A stretch of 64,000 bases of DNA from Anthonomus grandis grandis (GCF_022605725.1 NC_065550.1:26044262-26108261); one strand, 5' to 3'; counted from the stretch's first letter, positions 11,121 to 23,690 are shown. A program made the numbers and translations. Notes: generated by a model from the sequence alone, not told the origin.

Positions 11121-13735
11121 TGTAAATTAACAAATTTAATCTTACAGAGAAAAAAAATAAACGATAACTTCTATTTTCCACAACACTATAATTTAGTTTA
11201 CAGTATGAGTTTTTATTTATAAACACAAAACGTTAATTAAACATTTTTATTCATAACTAAAGTGGGTATCACATCTAATTTTAAATTTGAAACGCCACGA
11301 TGCAATTTAAAAAGAAACATGAAAAATGAACTATACTCTTTTATTTTTAACGTAAAAATCAAAAATTGAAAATTATAGTATTAAGTATCAAAGAATATAA
11401 AATAAAATAATATATCTATTCATAGTCGTCAAGTGCTTCACGTGTTTACATTCGGGTTAAGCATAATTTAAATAATCATGACATGACTTTTATTAAAAGG
11501 ACGAATGAAGAAATGTCATTAAAATAAAAGCTATTTAAAAATCTGCATAGAGGAATCTTAAATAGAGATGACATTATAAAAATTATTAATTATTCTTAGT
11601 CAAAGTTTTATCAAAATGAAGTTCCAGTAACAAAAACAAAAGCCTTTTTATTCAAATTCGGCGTTTTGACTTTTATAACGTCATTCCCAACACACTAAAC
11701 TTTTGCTGTTAAAATTATCTAGATTAACAGTAACATTTTGATTAAAAAATCAATAATTCAACTAGTTACGCATCTATCAAGTCAATTTTTGATTTTGCAA
11801 TTTTTAAAATTTATATGGAGACAAAGCTTCATTAAAATAAATGTAAGACATCCTCATAACTTAAATAGATCTGGAATTTATTTGATTAAAGAAAGGTTCT
11901 TTATTTTTCTTATTTTATTAAAGAAAGGATCAGACTTTTCAGTACGTTAATTTAAACTTATAAAAAAAGAAAAATGATAGCCCCTTCTATATTTCATAAT
12001 CTATAATTTAAACGACTTAAAATATCTACCAAAATAGATATGTTCTTGTTAACGGTAAAAATGAATTCTATATTTAATATATTGCATAACTTAAATGGGT
12101 ATTATATTCATTTCATTAAAAATAATTTTTTTTTAATTTTATATGAAACTGTATTAAAAGAAGCCAACTTTATGCATAACTTTAATGATCATATCTGTTA
12201 TTTTCTATAAAAGAAACTAAGAAAACATTGTTAAATTTAAAATTATAAACAAGTGAATGATAAGTAAACATTAAAGGTGCTAAAAAATTATGTATCAGCG
12301 ATTTAAAAGTGAACCTAAATATAAAGAAATTTTTTTAATTTTTGTAATTTAATGTTTAAATTTTTTTTATTTCCTAAATGTACAATTTTAAAATGAGAGA
12401 AATAAGTAAAGAAAAATAGGATATATTATACAATTTTCAATCATAAAATATAATATTAAAAAAAAACACAAGATAAAACCGCTCTCTTAGCAGCAGAGTT
12501 ATAGTAGAATTTATCCAGTCATTTATTTTGGCCACTCCTAATAATCGATTTTTCCCAAAAAGTCTTTTGCCGAGATTTGATGCCTTCGATTACTTTCTGA
12601 AAGATCTGGTACTTCACGACACTTAATTAAACACTCTGTATAATCAAATATAAACCCTTAATTTTTTAATAAGAAAAATTATTATACTCGTTACTCCTAA
12701 TCCTAACTATAAAATTCTTTGCCGTAAAATTATCATAAGATCAAAATAAATTAAAAAAAGAAATTCCTAAAAGACCAACTATTTATATAAAAAAAAATTA
12801 AAATTAAAATCACCGCAAAGTTAATTTTTCAAAAACGATTACTTACCAACGTTAAATCGGCACTAACAGTCGATTAAAAAAATATTGCAAACTCCCGATA
12901 TTTTTATCCACACTAAAAAATTAAACCACTGAAAACAAAACGCTTTTATAAATTACAAAAAATTAATATTGCAACGCGGATATCACATACAATTTTACTA
13001 TTTATTATTTCTATTTTGTATTTTTATTTATAGACCGTTTACGTTTTATTTTTGTTTTATATGCACATAATCAGACTTTGAAAATGTTAATAATAATTGT
13101 TATTATTATATTACAGCACCCGTATTAGTCAGTCAAGTCGACATTAAGTAACCGACTAATAAGGGTCAGGAAAAAAGTCCTTGGTCAACGTCTTAAGACG
13201 TTTCTCCCACCCCTTTTTTACGTTTTTTTAACGAATATTTCGTTTGAAATTATATAGAACATATGGCACTGTATAAGACAATAAGGTTCATGGTTGACGT
13301 CACAATCCGTCGAGACCTAAAAGGGGGTGAGATCGCTTAATAAAGGAGTAAAAATTGTTACAGAGGAAAGTCAAAAAGTAAATAAATATAGTCGGATTAT
13401 ACGGAACTAATGATAGATAAAAATAAAAAATAAATAGTTTTAGGTACAAAATGTTGGCGCCCAACGGTATTAACTTATTGACCAATTTGTGTGATAATAA
13501 ACTACGCTAGAGAAATAATCTTCAGAAGAAAATATTTCCAGACAGACATTTTTTCAATAAGAAATGGTTCGGTGAAAGAAACTCTAAACGTTCAGTTTTC
13601 ATTCTATCGCCGTTTCAATGTAATAGATTAATGTTTTCTGTATAATTTCCTGAACTTTTTTAATAAAAAATTATTTATAGAAATAATAACTAATTTCTAA
13701 ACACTCTTGTAAAATAACGATTAAATTAAATTTAT
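11121..13735. other. AT-rich stretch with two copies of the 'GCATAACTTAAATG' motif
   Basis: No gene is recognised. Near 12082 (ttgcataacttaaatgggt) and 12172 (tatgcataactttaatgatc) sit two copies, about 90 bp apart, of the motif that dominates 24-37.6 kb. The rest is A/T-rich and unremarkable. Confidence 0.5.
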
Positions 13736-13739
13736 TTTT

Positions 13740-13970
13740 TTTCAGATGGCCCCTGTATAAAAGAGACACGTGCTATTCATCAGAGCGTTTCATCTCCCTT
13801 TTTGCCTTGTGTACTTTATACTGAAGATAAGGCCACGCGCGACCGTTAAGATGTTCTTCTTGAGTGACCATTTGACATGTGCCTTATGCTTGGCTGATTT
13901 TGTTGGAGAAGGTGGTTATAAGAAAGTTCCTCATATATTTTTTTTCATTAAAAAAGATGTTTAAATTTTC
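13740..13970. other. GC-richer island 4 with a TATA-box-like sequence
   Basis: A mixed-composition block preceded by a T-rich tract ending in ttcag. It carries TATAAAAG at 13756-13763 and a possible initiator (ttcatcagag) about 26 bp downstream. A 64-codon frame over it has no recognised domain. A promoter, a first exon and chance are all possible. Confidence 0.25.
13756..13763 (+). promoter_or_regulatory. Possible TATA box
   Basis: TATAAAAG stands in a GC-richer island with an initiator-like tcatcagag at a slightly short distance. No gene can be shown downstream, so this is only a candidate. Confidence 0.15.
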
Positions 13971-14099
13971 CATTTAGATCTTTAATGTTTTCTTTTTATA
14001 ATGTATGTAATTTGATATTATTTTATTTACCTTGTCTGCCGCTATTTTTCTTCACTGTTTAATATTAATTAATAGTTTTTTTTATTTGTATAAAATTCA

Positions 14100-16160
14100 T
14101 AAAATTTCTAATCCTATGGATACCATATTATTATAATTATTTTTATTATTGTTGTTCACACTTTGGAACTAATGGAACTAAGAAATATTTTAAAAGTTTT
14201 CGTTAACTACATTTTATAGTTCTAATTAAATTTTGTGTAATTAAATAAATACTATCTTACAAAAAAAATCCTAAATAATTTAATATTTAGCTAAAAATTA
14301 AAAATATATATATATATTTTAATGAAAATTTGGAACTAATTATATAATCTTTAATAAATACAAAATAATTAATTAATCTAAAATAACCACTTAGTTAGTA
14401 ATAATTTCTAACTTAGGATGTCATACTTGTCAACAACAGAATGTAAGAAAATAAAATAAAGAATAATAAAATAAAAACCATAATAATAATTAGAGGGGTT
14501 TTTTTGATATAGAATCAGATCCTGGGGCGTATATCTGATACCAATTTTAAACCTTTTATTTCCCGATGATGGACACCATTGTGTCCGAAACATGTCAGGA
14601 ATTCAGAATGTCCACTGCAAGTTTGGACTATTTCTTCGCTAAATAAATTTATATTTTTTTTTGAATAAATACATTTTTGAATCTTCCAATTTTTTTCGTT
14701 ATATAGATAAACTTCAAAAATAATTTTTTGTAATTATATTTTTTAACAAATTAAATAATAAAAATTATGACAAATTTCTAAGGCAAATGAAATTATGTAA
14801 AAATTTCATATTTAAATTTTCTTTCTTTTTTTAACAAAAAAAACACAAATAATGAATAATAAATATTAATATAAATCTGAGAGACAAATTAGTTTTTAAT
14901 TAAACTAACTAATTTGTATTACATTTTTATATATTAAATAATCATATTTGGCATAATAATTATCATATAACTAGATCTTTTTAAGTATTATTATTACTAT
15001 TATATTTATTTATTAATTTTAATAAAATTTAGTTTACAAATTTTTGACAAATTAATTTGCCTAAATTTGGGTGTTAAAAAAATAAAACTTACAGATTGGA
15101 AAAAATATTTTGTATATATTTTCGTAATAATTTTGAATTATTTATATTAGTTTTAAGTTAATATAGAATAATTTGTACTATCTAAAATAACCGCTTAATA
15201 AGTAATAACATTTACGTTATTACTCATTAATTTAATAAGAAATTTAATATTTATGATAATTTTTAACTTCTCTGTCATATACAAAAATTAAAAAATAATA
15301 TTATAAACGGATAAAAACCAATAATTAATATAAAGAAATTCAAAAACAAATGATTTTAGATTGTTTTGAATAAATAAATTTATTAAATTTTTTATACCAA
15401 TTTTTTAAAATTTTTATAAAAAAAACTTAATTTATTGGCAATTTTTCTAGAAATTAAAAAAAAAATAGTAAAAAAAATAATACTATGATAAATCTCAGAG
15501 ACAAATTAGATTTTATAAAACTGATTTGTATTAAATTTTTATAATAAACAAATTTTTCATACTCTATATTCTTTTATTAAATATTTTTATTACAGTTTAA
15601 TAATAATATTTTATACCACGATACTGATTAAATAAAGAAATGCTATTACTCAATTTTGTATTATATTAATAATTATTATATTAACGAAATAATTTATATA
15701 CCTTAATAAAAATTACTTAAATAATTTTTCTCAAAAGTATAATTTGAAGATTATAAAAAATATAAATATCTCTAATATATATAAAATATAAGTCTAGCAT
15801 AAATTCATACTTTGAGACTAATTTATTTAAAAGTTTTTTCAATAAATTGTAAATTGTAATATATATATAAATAATTTATCATAATTTTATTACAGCTACA
15901 ATATTAAAGAAATAAAATTATATGTACAGTATACCCTAAATTCAATAAATTTTTTTTTATACTCAAAACAATATGCCACAATATTAATAACAAAAAAAAT
16001 GAATATAAGAAAACTCTGAAATTACTAAATTCAAAATGAAACGTGCACACTAAACATCTCTTTTAGAGTACTTACAATATTTTTGTTAAATCTAAAATAA
16101 TTAGTAAATAATAATTCATTAACTAAGGCTATAAAGTTCTTACTTTTCGCCAACCATATG
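14100..16160. repeat. Extremely AT-rich degenerate repeat block
   Basis: Segments recur in direct orientation. 'gagacaaattag' followed about 20-30 bp later by 'atttgtatta' occurs near 14880 and again near 15497. 'tctaaaataacc.ctta' occurs near 14377 and 15181, with a weaker version near 16090. The spacing (about 620, 800 and 900 bp) is irregular, so the block looks like old duplications rather than a clean satellite. No coding potential. Confidence 0.4.
14562..14596 (+). ncRNA. Hammerhead-ribozyme-like motif
   Basis: The sequence runs ccgatga, then t, then a perfect six-base-pair stem ggacac/gtgtcc closed by catt, then gaaac, then the palindromic end of acatgtc. This is the order of a hammerhead core (CTGATGA - stem II - GAAA - short stem III). 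One core base differs (C for the usual first U) and one base is inserted before the stem. Short palindromic stem III forms are known from Penelope-like retroelements, where they act as dimers. No Penelope reverse transcriptase is seen nearby, so this may be an orphan terminal fragment. Confidence 0.4.
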
Positions 16161-16860
16161 TTTTTTTTAAATTTTACCACCAAAAGAAATATAATAAATT
16201 AAAAACATTTATTAATTATAAAATAAAAAACAAACCGAATCACCTAGTCGACGTTTTACGACTGAGCTAACGAGTCTTTATTTTTATAATTTATTAGCCC
16301 TTTTACGATCGCGCCATAAGGGTGGAAACAAGAGACAGCTATAAAGTGATTTTTTGCCTTAAAAACTTAAAAAAAAATATATATTTTCATTCCATTGTTT
16401 TAATCCTAAATAGTCAAACCTTCTTGTTATCTTAAATAAGATCTTTTATTACCCTATCAAGGGTCCTTTAACAAAACTATTTTAATTTACTAATCCAGTT
16501 TACCGTCTAACTATCTTGGGAGATTTTCGATAGAGAGGGACTTATAAAGCTATATGGGTAGTTGAGATGTGAAGGAGAGATAGTGTGTGTCTTAAATTTG
16601 CATAATTGAGTTACCAGAAAGTTTCTCTTGAAGGTAGTTGATATGATTTTGGTATCATCGCCATATCTTTAGTCAACCAGTATTATAGAATTTTTTTTTT
16701 AATCACATTTTTATCTTTAATGAACGGTCTTTAATAAAGACTACTATAAACAACTTTTTTATCTCAACAGGCGTGGTTGATTACAGATAATAACCCTACA
16801 TAAGTATAATTTATATATTATTTTATAAAGTAATCATTAGTAATTATTTATATGGATCTA
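16161..16860. other. AT-rich stretch, nothing firm
   Basis: No gene is seen. A tRNA A-box-like string lies on the minus strand near 16243-16280 without a full tRNA. Confidence 0.4.
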
Positions 16861-16864
16861 GGGT

Positions 16865-17100
16865 AATACCTGTGGCAGTTATTATACCGGAACGTGGCGA
16901 AACAGAAAAAGTTGGTCTCCAAGGAGTCTTCAGCGTCGACATGCAAAACGTTAGTGTGGCCCTTACGTGTTATGAAGTTTCTGTGTCAGTATTACAGAAC
17001 TGTGAGTATACAGTGAGGAGTAAATATAAATTAAAAAAAAAACATTTATTTGGTGAAAATATTCTTACCTCAGGCAATTTTCAAACTCTCTTTACCTAGG
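16865..17100 (+). other. GC-richer island 5, possible 123-bp exon at 16879-17001
   Basis: The open frame reads IIPERGETEKVGLQGVFSVD and continues to QNC without a stop. A strong donor-like AACT/GTGAGT stands at 17001/17002 and an acceptor-like tgtggcag ends at 16878. The enclosed 123 bp would be a phase-symmetric exon (phase 1 to 1). The upstream pyrimidine tract is weak and I recognise no protein family, so this is only a candidate. A conserved non-coding element is an equal possibility. Confidence 0.2.
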
Positions 17101-17224
17101 CTTGGCATAACTCTTATGTACATGTTAGTTATGACAATTAATTTGTTTACATTAGACTCATGTTGATCCCTGTTTGTGGTGTGTCCATAATAAAGAAAGT
17201 ATTTTTTCTGCTTATGGGTAATGG

Positions 17225-17365
17225 TACATTAGTTTTCATTAGGGTCGTCCTTTGGACAGGCCAGAGTAATTAAGTGTAAAGCAAGGAAGGCAGGTGGGTG
17301 GACATCGGTCGTTCGCCGGGAAATTGCAGGAGTGTGGCTTGGTCTCTTCAGTGGCGTTACGTTTA
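17225..17365. other. GC-richer non-coding island 6
   Basis: A G/C-richer patch (ggtgggtggacatcggtcgt near 17293) with no recognisable frame. It lies 125 bp after the candidate exon and could belong to the same conserved locus. Confidence 0.25.
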
Positions 17366-18285
17366 TTGCCTGTTGACTATTGATTTATAATAAAATATTT
17401 GCTTTTTAAAATTAAAATTGATCTGTTTTTGCATAGTTAATAAATGCACTTAACCAGTTAGAATAGATTTGAATAAAGCCTATTTTGTCCAATGTTGGAA
17501 CAGCGAACGGAAAAGGTGATCTGGATCTGTAAATTAAAATTAATTGACTTTTTTGTGAAAGATTCTTTCTTTATTCTTTTTTCAAAGCTTTTCGATACAA
17601 AATATACATGAAGATTGCGTCACATATTAAAAAACAGCAAAAAAATTATCCTAATTAACATTAAAGTCAATATAATAAAATTCAGCTACCATACATAAAA
17701 AAAGAAGAGAAATTTTTAAACAAACTGGGCAAGACTAAGGGCACGGAGATCAGCTCGAATAGAAAAATATACGGTAAGTCACATTAAGAGAGAGATTTAA
17801 TGAAAAAAATTTTTTTAATAGAAAACAAATGAACTTGTATTGTTGCTATTAGTAAAAAAAAATGCAAGAAATAATTTGGCTTTGGCATACATTTATATAA
17901 TTAAAATTGAGTTGTTATATTATGTACAGTATGGAGATTTATTTAAAAGTTAATTGGAATTTAAATAATTAATAAAAAATATTAAATTATTCAAATAAAA
18001 TCGAATCAAATATGCTTTATTTCCACATAACATAAAAATGTTGTTGACAATTAACTTAATTATAGAGTAAATAAATAGATACTTAAAGAAATAAATGGGT
18101 ACACACAAAAAATAAAATGGTCAATAAAATGAAAATGTAAGATTTTATAAAACATTACCATATCCTAAGATTACTAAGACTCTTTAAATATTATTCAGTT
18201 TTTAAATTCTGCAAGAAAACTTTATCTACTTACATGATTTATTCGGTCAAAGTTCGACATGATTATCATTTTTATTATATTTCAA
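17366..18285. other. AT-rich stretch, nothing recognised
   Basis: No gene, repeat unit or transposon end is seen. Confidence 0.5.
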
Positions 18286-18289
18286 ATTG

Positions 18290-18960
18290 AAAAGTACTTT
18301 AGCAAAATACTTAAAATTATACGGAATTATACACTAAGGTGTTGCGTATAAAGCCTAAAACTTTTAGGTTTTTTAGATCTTTTCAGGAGAAAGTTATTTG
18401 AATTTAAACATCAAACCGGAGCATAAATTAATTGTATATATTGGTCAATTGTGAATTTTCGTAATTGAAAAGTATTTAGTCCAAGGTTTTCTGGAACAAT
18501 GGCCTAAAATAGTGTCTATTTACTGTAAAAGTTTAATTATTTTAAATTTCTTTAGCTAAAACTGCCTTAAACATCAAACTGGTGCATAATTTAACACGAG
18601 ACGATTGTTAATTACTTTTTAAATTAAAAATTATTGTAGCTAGAATAGTTTTTCTTTTTGGAATGATGGCTAAGCTCCCTTTTACCCTTAAACTTTCATC
18701 CTTTTAAGACTGTTAATTTAAAAGTTATTTAAATATTGTTATTTATTTCTTTTTTATATTAAAAAATTTGGAGCTAAAACGTTAAAATCTTCAAAAATAC
18801 TGCATTAAACTGCTGCCCTATTAGTCTACCTTAAAAGCTTTACTGACTCATTAGTGAAAAATTATTTGAGTTTAAATATCACTGTTTTTTTAAAGTGATT
18901 TGAACATAAACATCAAACTAGAGCAAACTAGGCCTAAATAATTAACAACAGCACACGCAT
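18290..18960. repeat. Degenerate tandem repeat, period roughly 165 bp
   Basis: The phrase 'aaacatcaaac.gg.gcataa' occurs near 18406 and 18570, and 'aaacatcaaactagagcaaa' near 18908, with an eroded intermediate near 18735. 'agctaaaac' also recurs. The gcataa core suggests kinship with the motif repeat at 24-37.6 kb. Copies are strongly diverged. Confidence 0.35.
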
Positions 18961-19224
18961 AAGGCCTTTTTAGTAGCATTCTATTATACACAAACGTATT
19001 TTTATTATCATTTTTTAACTATTAGTATAAATGATGCTGCTAGAATATATGTTGCCGTAAACAAACTTTATTGTTGTAAATGACCACCTCCATCGTGATA
19101 TTCTTCTGACTGTGATCTAATAATTAAAAAAAGGAAAAATGCATTTTTAAATGCACTAAAGCTAGAAAAATTCTTAACCAAAACAACAGACAATCATGGG
19201 TTTCATGGTGCTTAAACCTAAATA

Positions 19225-19286
19225 GATCTAAAATGTGACAACAAGTTATAATAATTAAGTTTATAGCTTGTTGTCACATTTAGATC
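19225..19286. repeat. Short near-perfect palindrome (hairpin)
   Basis: The left arm carries aatgtgacaacaag and the right arm its exact complement cttgttgtcacatt. Both extend outward to gatcta/tagatc, giving a stem of about 20 bp with one bulged A and a loop of about 21 nt. Weaker complementarity (atgggttt near 19197, aaacccat near 19328) continues outside, so it may be the centre of a 150-bp foldback. Confidence 0.6.
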
Positions 19287-20399
19287 GATTAATAAAGTTA
19301 CTCGTCCTACTGTTAACAGAGAACAGAAAACCCATAAATTAAACTACTCAGAAAATAATTTTTTACATAAACGTTTAACGTTAAATGAACTTGATTGCTT
19401 TTTAAGAAAGAACACGCAATACGTTTCCTGGATTTACCAATATATTATGTTTTCAAATTTGCCCAAAAACACCAAGCAAATTTTACTAGACATTTTTAGT
19501 AAGGTCTATTTATATAGTCATAAGATAGTCATAGTTATCCTTATCAATTGATCAGTATAGATATATTATCAGTCAGATAAACCAAACATCAATTTTTTCC
19601 AGGACACAATAGCTTTAAAGTTAATTATGTTTATCTAATACAAAATATTAAATTGCCTTATCAAGTCTTATTTATGAATTAAAAAATATTAATCTTAGAC
19701 ATGTATTAAAAAATAAGAATATTATGTTTTGAGTATTCCAAATTGAAAAGAAACAAATAATTCCAGGAATAGTATTACTGGAACATTATGATTTTCGAAT
19801 CCAATTAAGTTATGCACAGCATATTTTTATTTGTTCGATTATAATGAAAAAAAAATGTTTTCTTTCTAAATACTTAATCAATATAATTAAACCAATATTA
19901 TGTATACAATATGGTTTGAACTTTAAATCTTAAATCTCTACTGAAGTCAATAAAATGATAACTGACAGATTATGGCGCACGTAAGCACAACCATAAACTT
20001 AGTCAATTACATTATGATTCATCTGCCAGCAGTACCAGTATAATATGAATCAGGTTACCTATCAGAGAATATTCAGCCGACAAATAATTAATTGATTTTT
20101 GTTTTGAATATTTTAAAAAATAAACCTTATTCCATACATTTCTCTTTTAACAGGTGAAATAATGAATTATGAAAATATGTATAAATGTATAGAATTATGA
20201 TTTAGGGTAGTAGGCACAACTGCATTAAAAGAATAAAACGAAATGTTTATTTCAATCATGTATATTAATCTATCTATTAAGAGAAGAAAATAATTTGTCA
20301 TTAAGATTTAAATTTCAAATATAATTAATTTTCAAAAAATAAAGTTAGGCTATCATAAAACAAACAAAATCTCATATGATGAAATCTATTTTGCACTCG

Positions 20400-21255
20400 C
20401 CTTTTTTCGCATAACTTTCTAAAAATTGTTACAAAATTTAGTGCAAATATTTTGAAAGCATATTTTTGGAATCAAAGTAATTTTTTTTCTATAAACATGT
20501 GTCCTAAAATGCACCTTCTCAGAGCTACACCCCTAGAAAATTTCTTAATGAAAATTCATTATTTGGAACAGTGACTATAGTTATGTGTCAAATCTTCTGA
20601 AAACTTAGCAAGTTTTTATTGTTTTGGGTGCTCTTGATATTTTTCATCCCAAAAATGGTGTATATCCAAAAAATCCCTTATCAAGGCCCATATCTTGTGT
20701 TTCCCATAAAGAAATTTGAAACTCTAGAATACCATATGCATTTTTTTGATTTAATTAATTTAATCTGTTAAAAATTAAAGCAGTCAGGGCCCACTTAATT
20801 TGTTTAAGTTTAATAGTTTAATCGGGTTTAATAATGCTCCCTTTTCGATTACCAGCGATTTTCTCGAATTGTATCAAAAAAATGCAAGACACAAAAATTT
20901 TAGAATTTATTATGGCTAATTAGATGGTATTGCTAGATTTTTAAATTTCTTATTATAAAAATAAGATAGGGGTCATCAGAAGGGTAAGTTCTCTTGATCA
21001 TCACCAATAATGGAACTTACACCATTTTTGGGTCAGAAAATTTAAAAAAATATTGGCAAATTTTCAGGAAATTTGACGCATAATTTTAGTCACAGTTCCA
21101 GATAATCAATTTTCTTCAAGCAATTTGCACGGGCTGTAGCTCTGAGCGAGGGCATTTTAGGGTACATATTTATAGGAAAAAAAGTCTTATTTTGACTCCA
21201 ACAATACGCTCTTAGTATATTTGCACCGAATTTTATAACATCCTGTATAATTTTT
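20400..21255. mobile_element. Foldback-type element with diverged inverted arms
   Basis: The arms at about 20405-20745 and 20910-21250 are inverted copies of each other. Matching blocks include ctcagagctaca (left) with tgtagctctgag (right), cctaaaatgc with gcattttagg, cccaaaaatggtgta with tacaccatttttggg, and ggaac..tgac with gtca..gttcc. The central 160 bp is unpaired. Arm identity looks moderate, so the insertion is old. No transposase is encoded. The class of the parent element is unknown. Confidence 0.7.
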
Positions 21256-21299
21256 TCAATGTTAATTTGTAAAGTTTGTTAAAAGTAGTATACTTCTAT

Positions 21300-21510
21300 A
21301 TTACTTATTGTAGATCAGTTCCTGTTTGATACAGCACTAACAAACAACTATTTTCTAGATATTCTTGAAGCCTAATATTAACTACTCTTTCTAATATCTT
21401 GCCTAAACTATCGTTTATTGCCCACATTCTTAGCTCATCACTAGTCTCTATGTTTTTAGAAATTTCAATAAGTTCATTTACCTTACTGGCAATATTTATA
21501 TCTTCCACTT
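21300..21510 (-). pseudogene. Short LINE reverse transcriptase scrap
   Basis: The minus-strand frame contains LGKILERVVNIRLQEYLENS followed by YQTG. This is the stretch just before the QxGFR block in LINE reverse transcriptases (pattern SKILEKVVHIRL). Only about 35 residues are recognisable, so the clade is undetermined. Confidence 0.5.
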
Positions 21511-23390
21511 CATTATCATATCTGATATGTCAGCATTCTGACCAATTTCAAATGTTTTAAGTTAAGAAGTGTCCTGTGATGAAGATGGCTATCTAATTGC
21601 CTCACTATTATTATTTGATGTTCTAAGATATGGTTTATAAAATAATTCTTTCAACTTTCCTTTTAAAATTTCCTGATATTTTCGGTTTTTTCAAGAAGAA
21701 AAACTAGCAATTTAAAAAAATTATACCTAGCAGTTATTCTAACTTATATAATTTATATAACTATTTAAAGGTTAGTGGACAAGCATATTAATTTTATAAT
21801 ATTTTTATGAATACCGTATGAATAACATTTTAGATCACGTAATGAAATATATGTATAAAAATAAAAACATCAGGTAACGCTTATTGGTCTTAAATTTGAT
21901 AACCTGGTTTTTTTAGGTTTGGATATAATATTTAAAATGATCTCTTTCCAGCATATATACATTTATTGCATAGTTTATTGTATACATTAAGTAATATTAC
22001 TATGAACTCCTTAATATGTTTTCAAGCATTTTCCTTGTGATTGTGTTTAGTGCAGGAGCAGTGTTTAGTGCAGGTGCAGATTTTACGATTGTTTACTTGC
22101 CTCATTGGGCTCATTTATATTGAAAGATGAGTTATAGTCTAGATTTTCAAAAGTATTGAAATTATTGTTTACTTCAAGGCTATTTTAATTTTTCAGGAAA
22201 TTGGCATTATAATTAATAGTACAGCTGGCATTCTTAAAATAGGTAACTATTACATTTGGTATTTCTACAAGATCTTCAGTTATATTTCCGGTGTATATTT
22301 GTGTGGAATTTATTACTTTCGTTGTGTTAATATCTGATATTATTTTGATTATTATTATTTTTTTTAAGTTTCACGAACCAACTACAAAAAATATGTTTTT
22401 ATTAAATTATGATTGATTTTTATATTTATTAAGGGAAAACTGAAAAATTTTACGAGAAAATTTTATAATTTTTCTTTTTTTAATCTTAATTAAAGAAAAT
22501 TTTTGTTTTAAATTAAAAAAAAAATATATTTTTGAAAAATACGATTAAAAAAATTTAATAAAAAATTAACATATTTAAAGAAAATATGATTATGAAAAAT
22601 TTTAAAGAGTTCTTTTTAAAAATACAGATTTTTAAAATGTTCATTCTTTTTATAAAAAATCAACTTTTGAGGCTCCATTTAGAGAATATATTTTGGATAT
22701 AATGATTTACTTTTTTTTTATTATACAATTAAAAATAAGCAAAAAAAACGTATTTTCTGCTGTAGGAGTTAAACGTTTATAAAATTAAAACAATAGATAT
22801 TTCTTATATAAAAAAAAACATGATCATTTGTGGCATCTTCATTAGAGAACAAAACATTTCAGATGGAAACACATTTCTTTATTTTTTAGTACCTTTATAG
22901 TCTTTTAATTCTAAGCCAACTTTCTACTAATAAAATTCAATTTTACTTTTTTTTCTTTATGTACATATAATATAGCCTAGGTTGGTCATAATTTATATAC
23001 ATATAATGTCCTTTATATTAGGTAATTGGCTACTACTTGTAATATCTTTCAGTACATTTTTGTTACTGAAATTTATACTTACTTAAAAATAATAAATTCC
23101 AGAAAATATAAAATATATTAGAGATAATATATACATAAAAAAAGCAATTTTAAAAGGGAAAATAAGAGCAAATGTTTATAGCTTAAAGCGAAATTGCATA
23201 CGAATGCAGAAAGAAGAGTTAATAACGGTCATAATTACCAAGCAAAGAACAAATAAAGCACTTTTTCTCTTTTCATTAACATCGTCTTTAATTCCCCCTA
23301 CTAAGCATCTTTAGTTCCATTTCTGTCGAAAGAAATACCAAAGGATTAAAGTACAAGTACCAATGAGTCATGAAAGGGTTGACGTAGTTT
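21511..23390. other. AT-rich stretch, nothing recognised
   Basis: A duplicated 18-bp phrase (gtgtttagtgcagg) occurs near 22046-22080. Nothing else stands out. Confidence 0.5.
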
Positions 23391-23394
23391 AAGA

Positions 23395-23625
23395 CTCGAT
23401 GCGCTCGTCGAAAGTAGCTTTAATTAAAAAGTATTTAAGTAGTCGGGGCCTCGTTGTTTCAAAGCAGCAGAAAAATGCCCGGGAAAGTCTTTGCGGAGGC
23501 TGGGAAAATTTTCCGGCGGGGGAAATGTATTTTTTTTTTACTTTGCTTATTAGAGTGCTTAAGAACTGTGGGCCAATTAAGAAAGTTTTAAAATCCCCGT
23601 TTTTGTACGACAGGTAATAACTTTG
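23395..23625. other. GC-richer non-coding island 7
   Basis: A G/C-richer patch (gtcggggcctcgttg, then tgcggaggctggg, then ccggcggggg) covered by a 72-codon plus frame that has no recognised domain. It lies just upstream of the 2.17-kb tandem block. Confidence 0.3.
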
Positions 23626-23690
23626 TTATGCTAGTTTTTAATTTCAACATCGGATATAAGATGCAAAACCATGAAACATTTTTTGTATTT

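Noticed and set aside
16243..16280. tRNA-like A-box string on the minus strand (ttagctcagtcg)
   Set aside because: The D-arm lacks the usual GG, no anticodon stem or B-box follows, and no acceptor pairing is possible. Chance or a very old SINE head.
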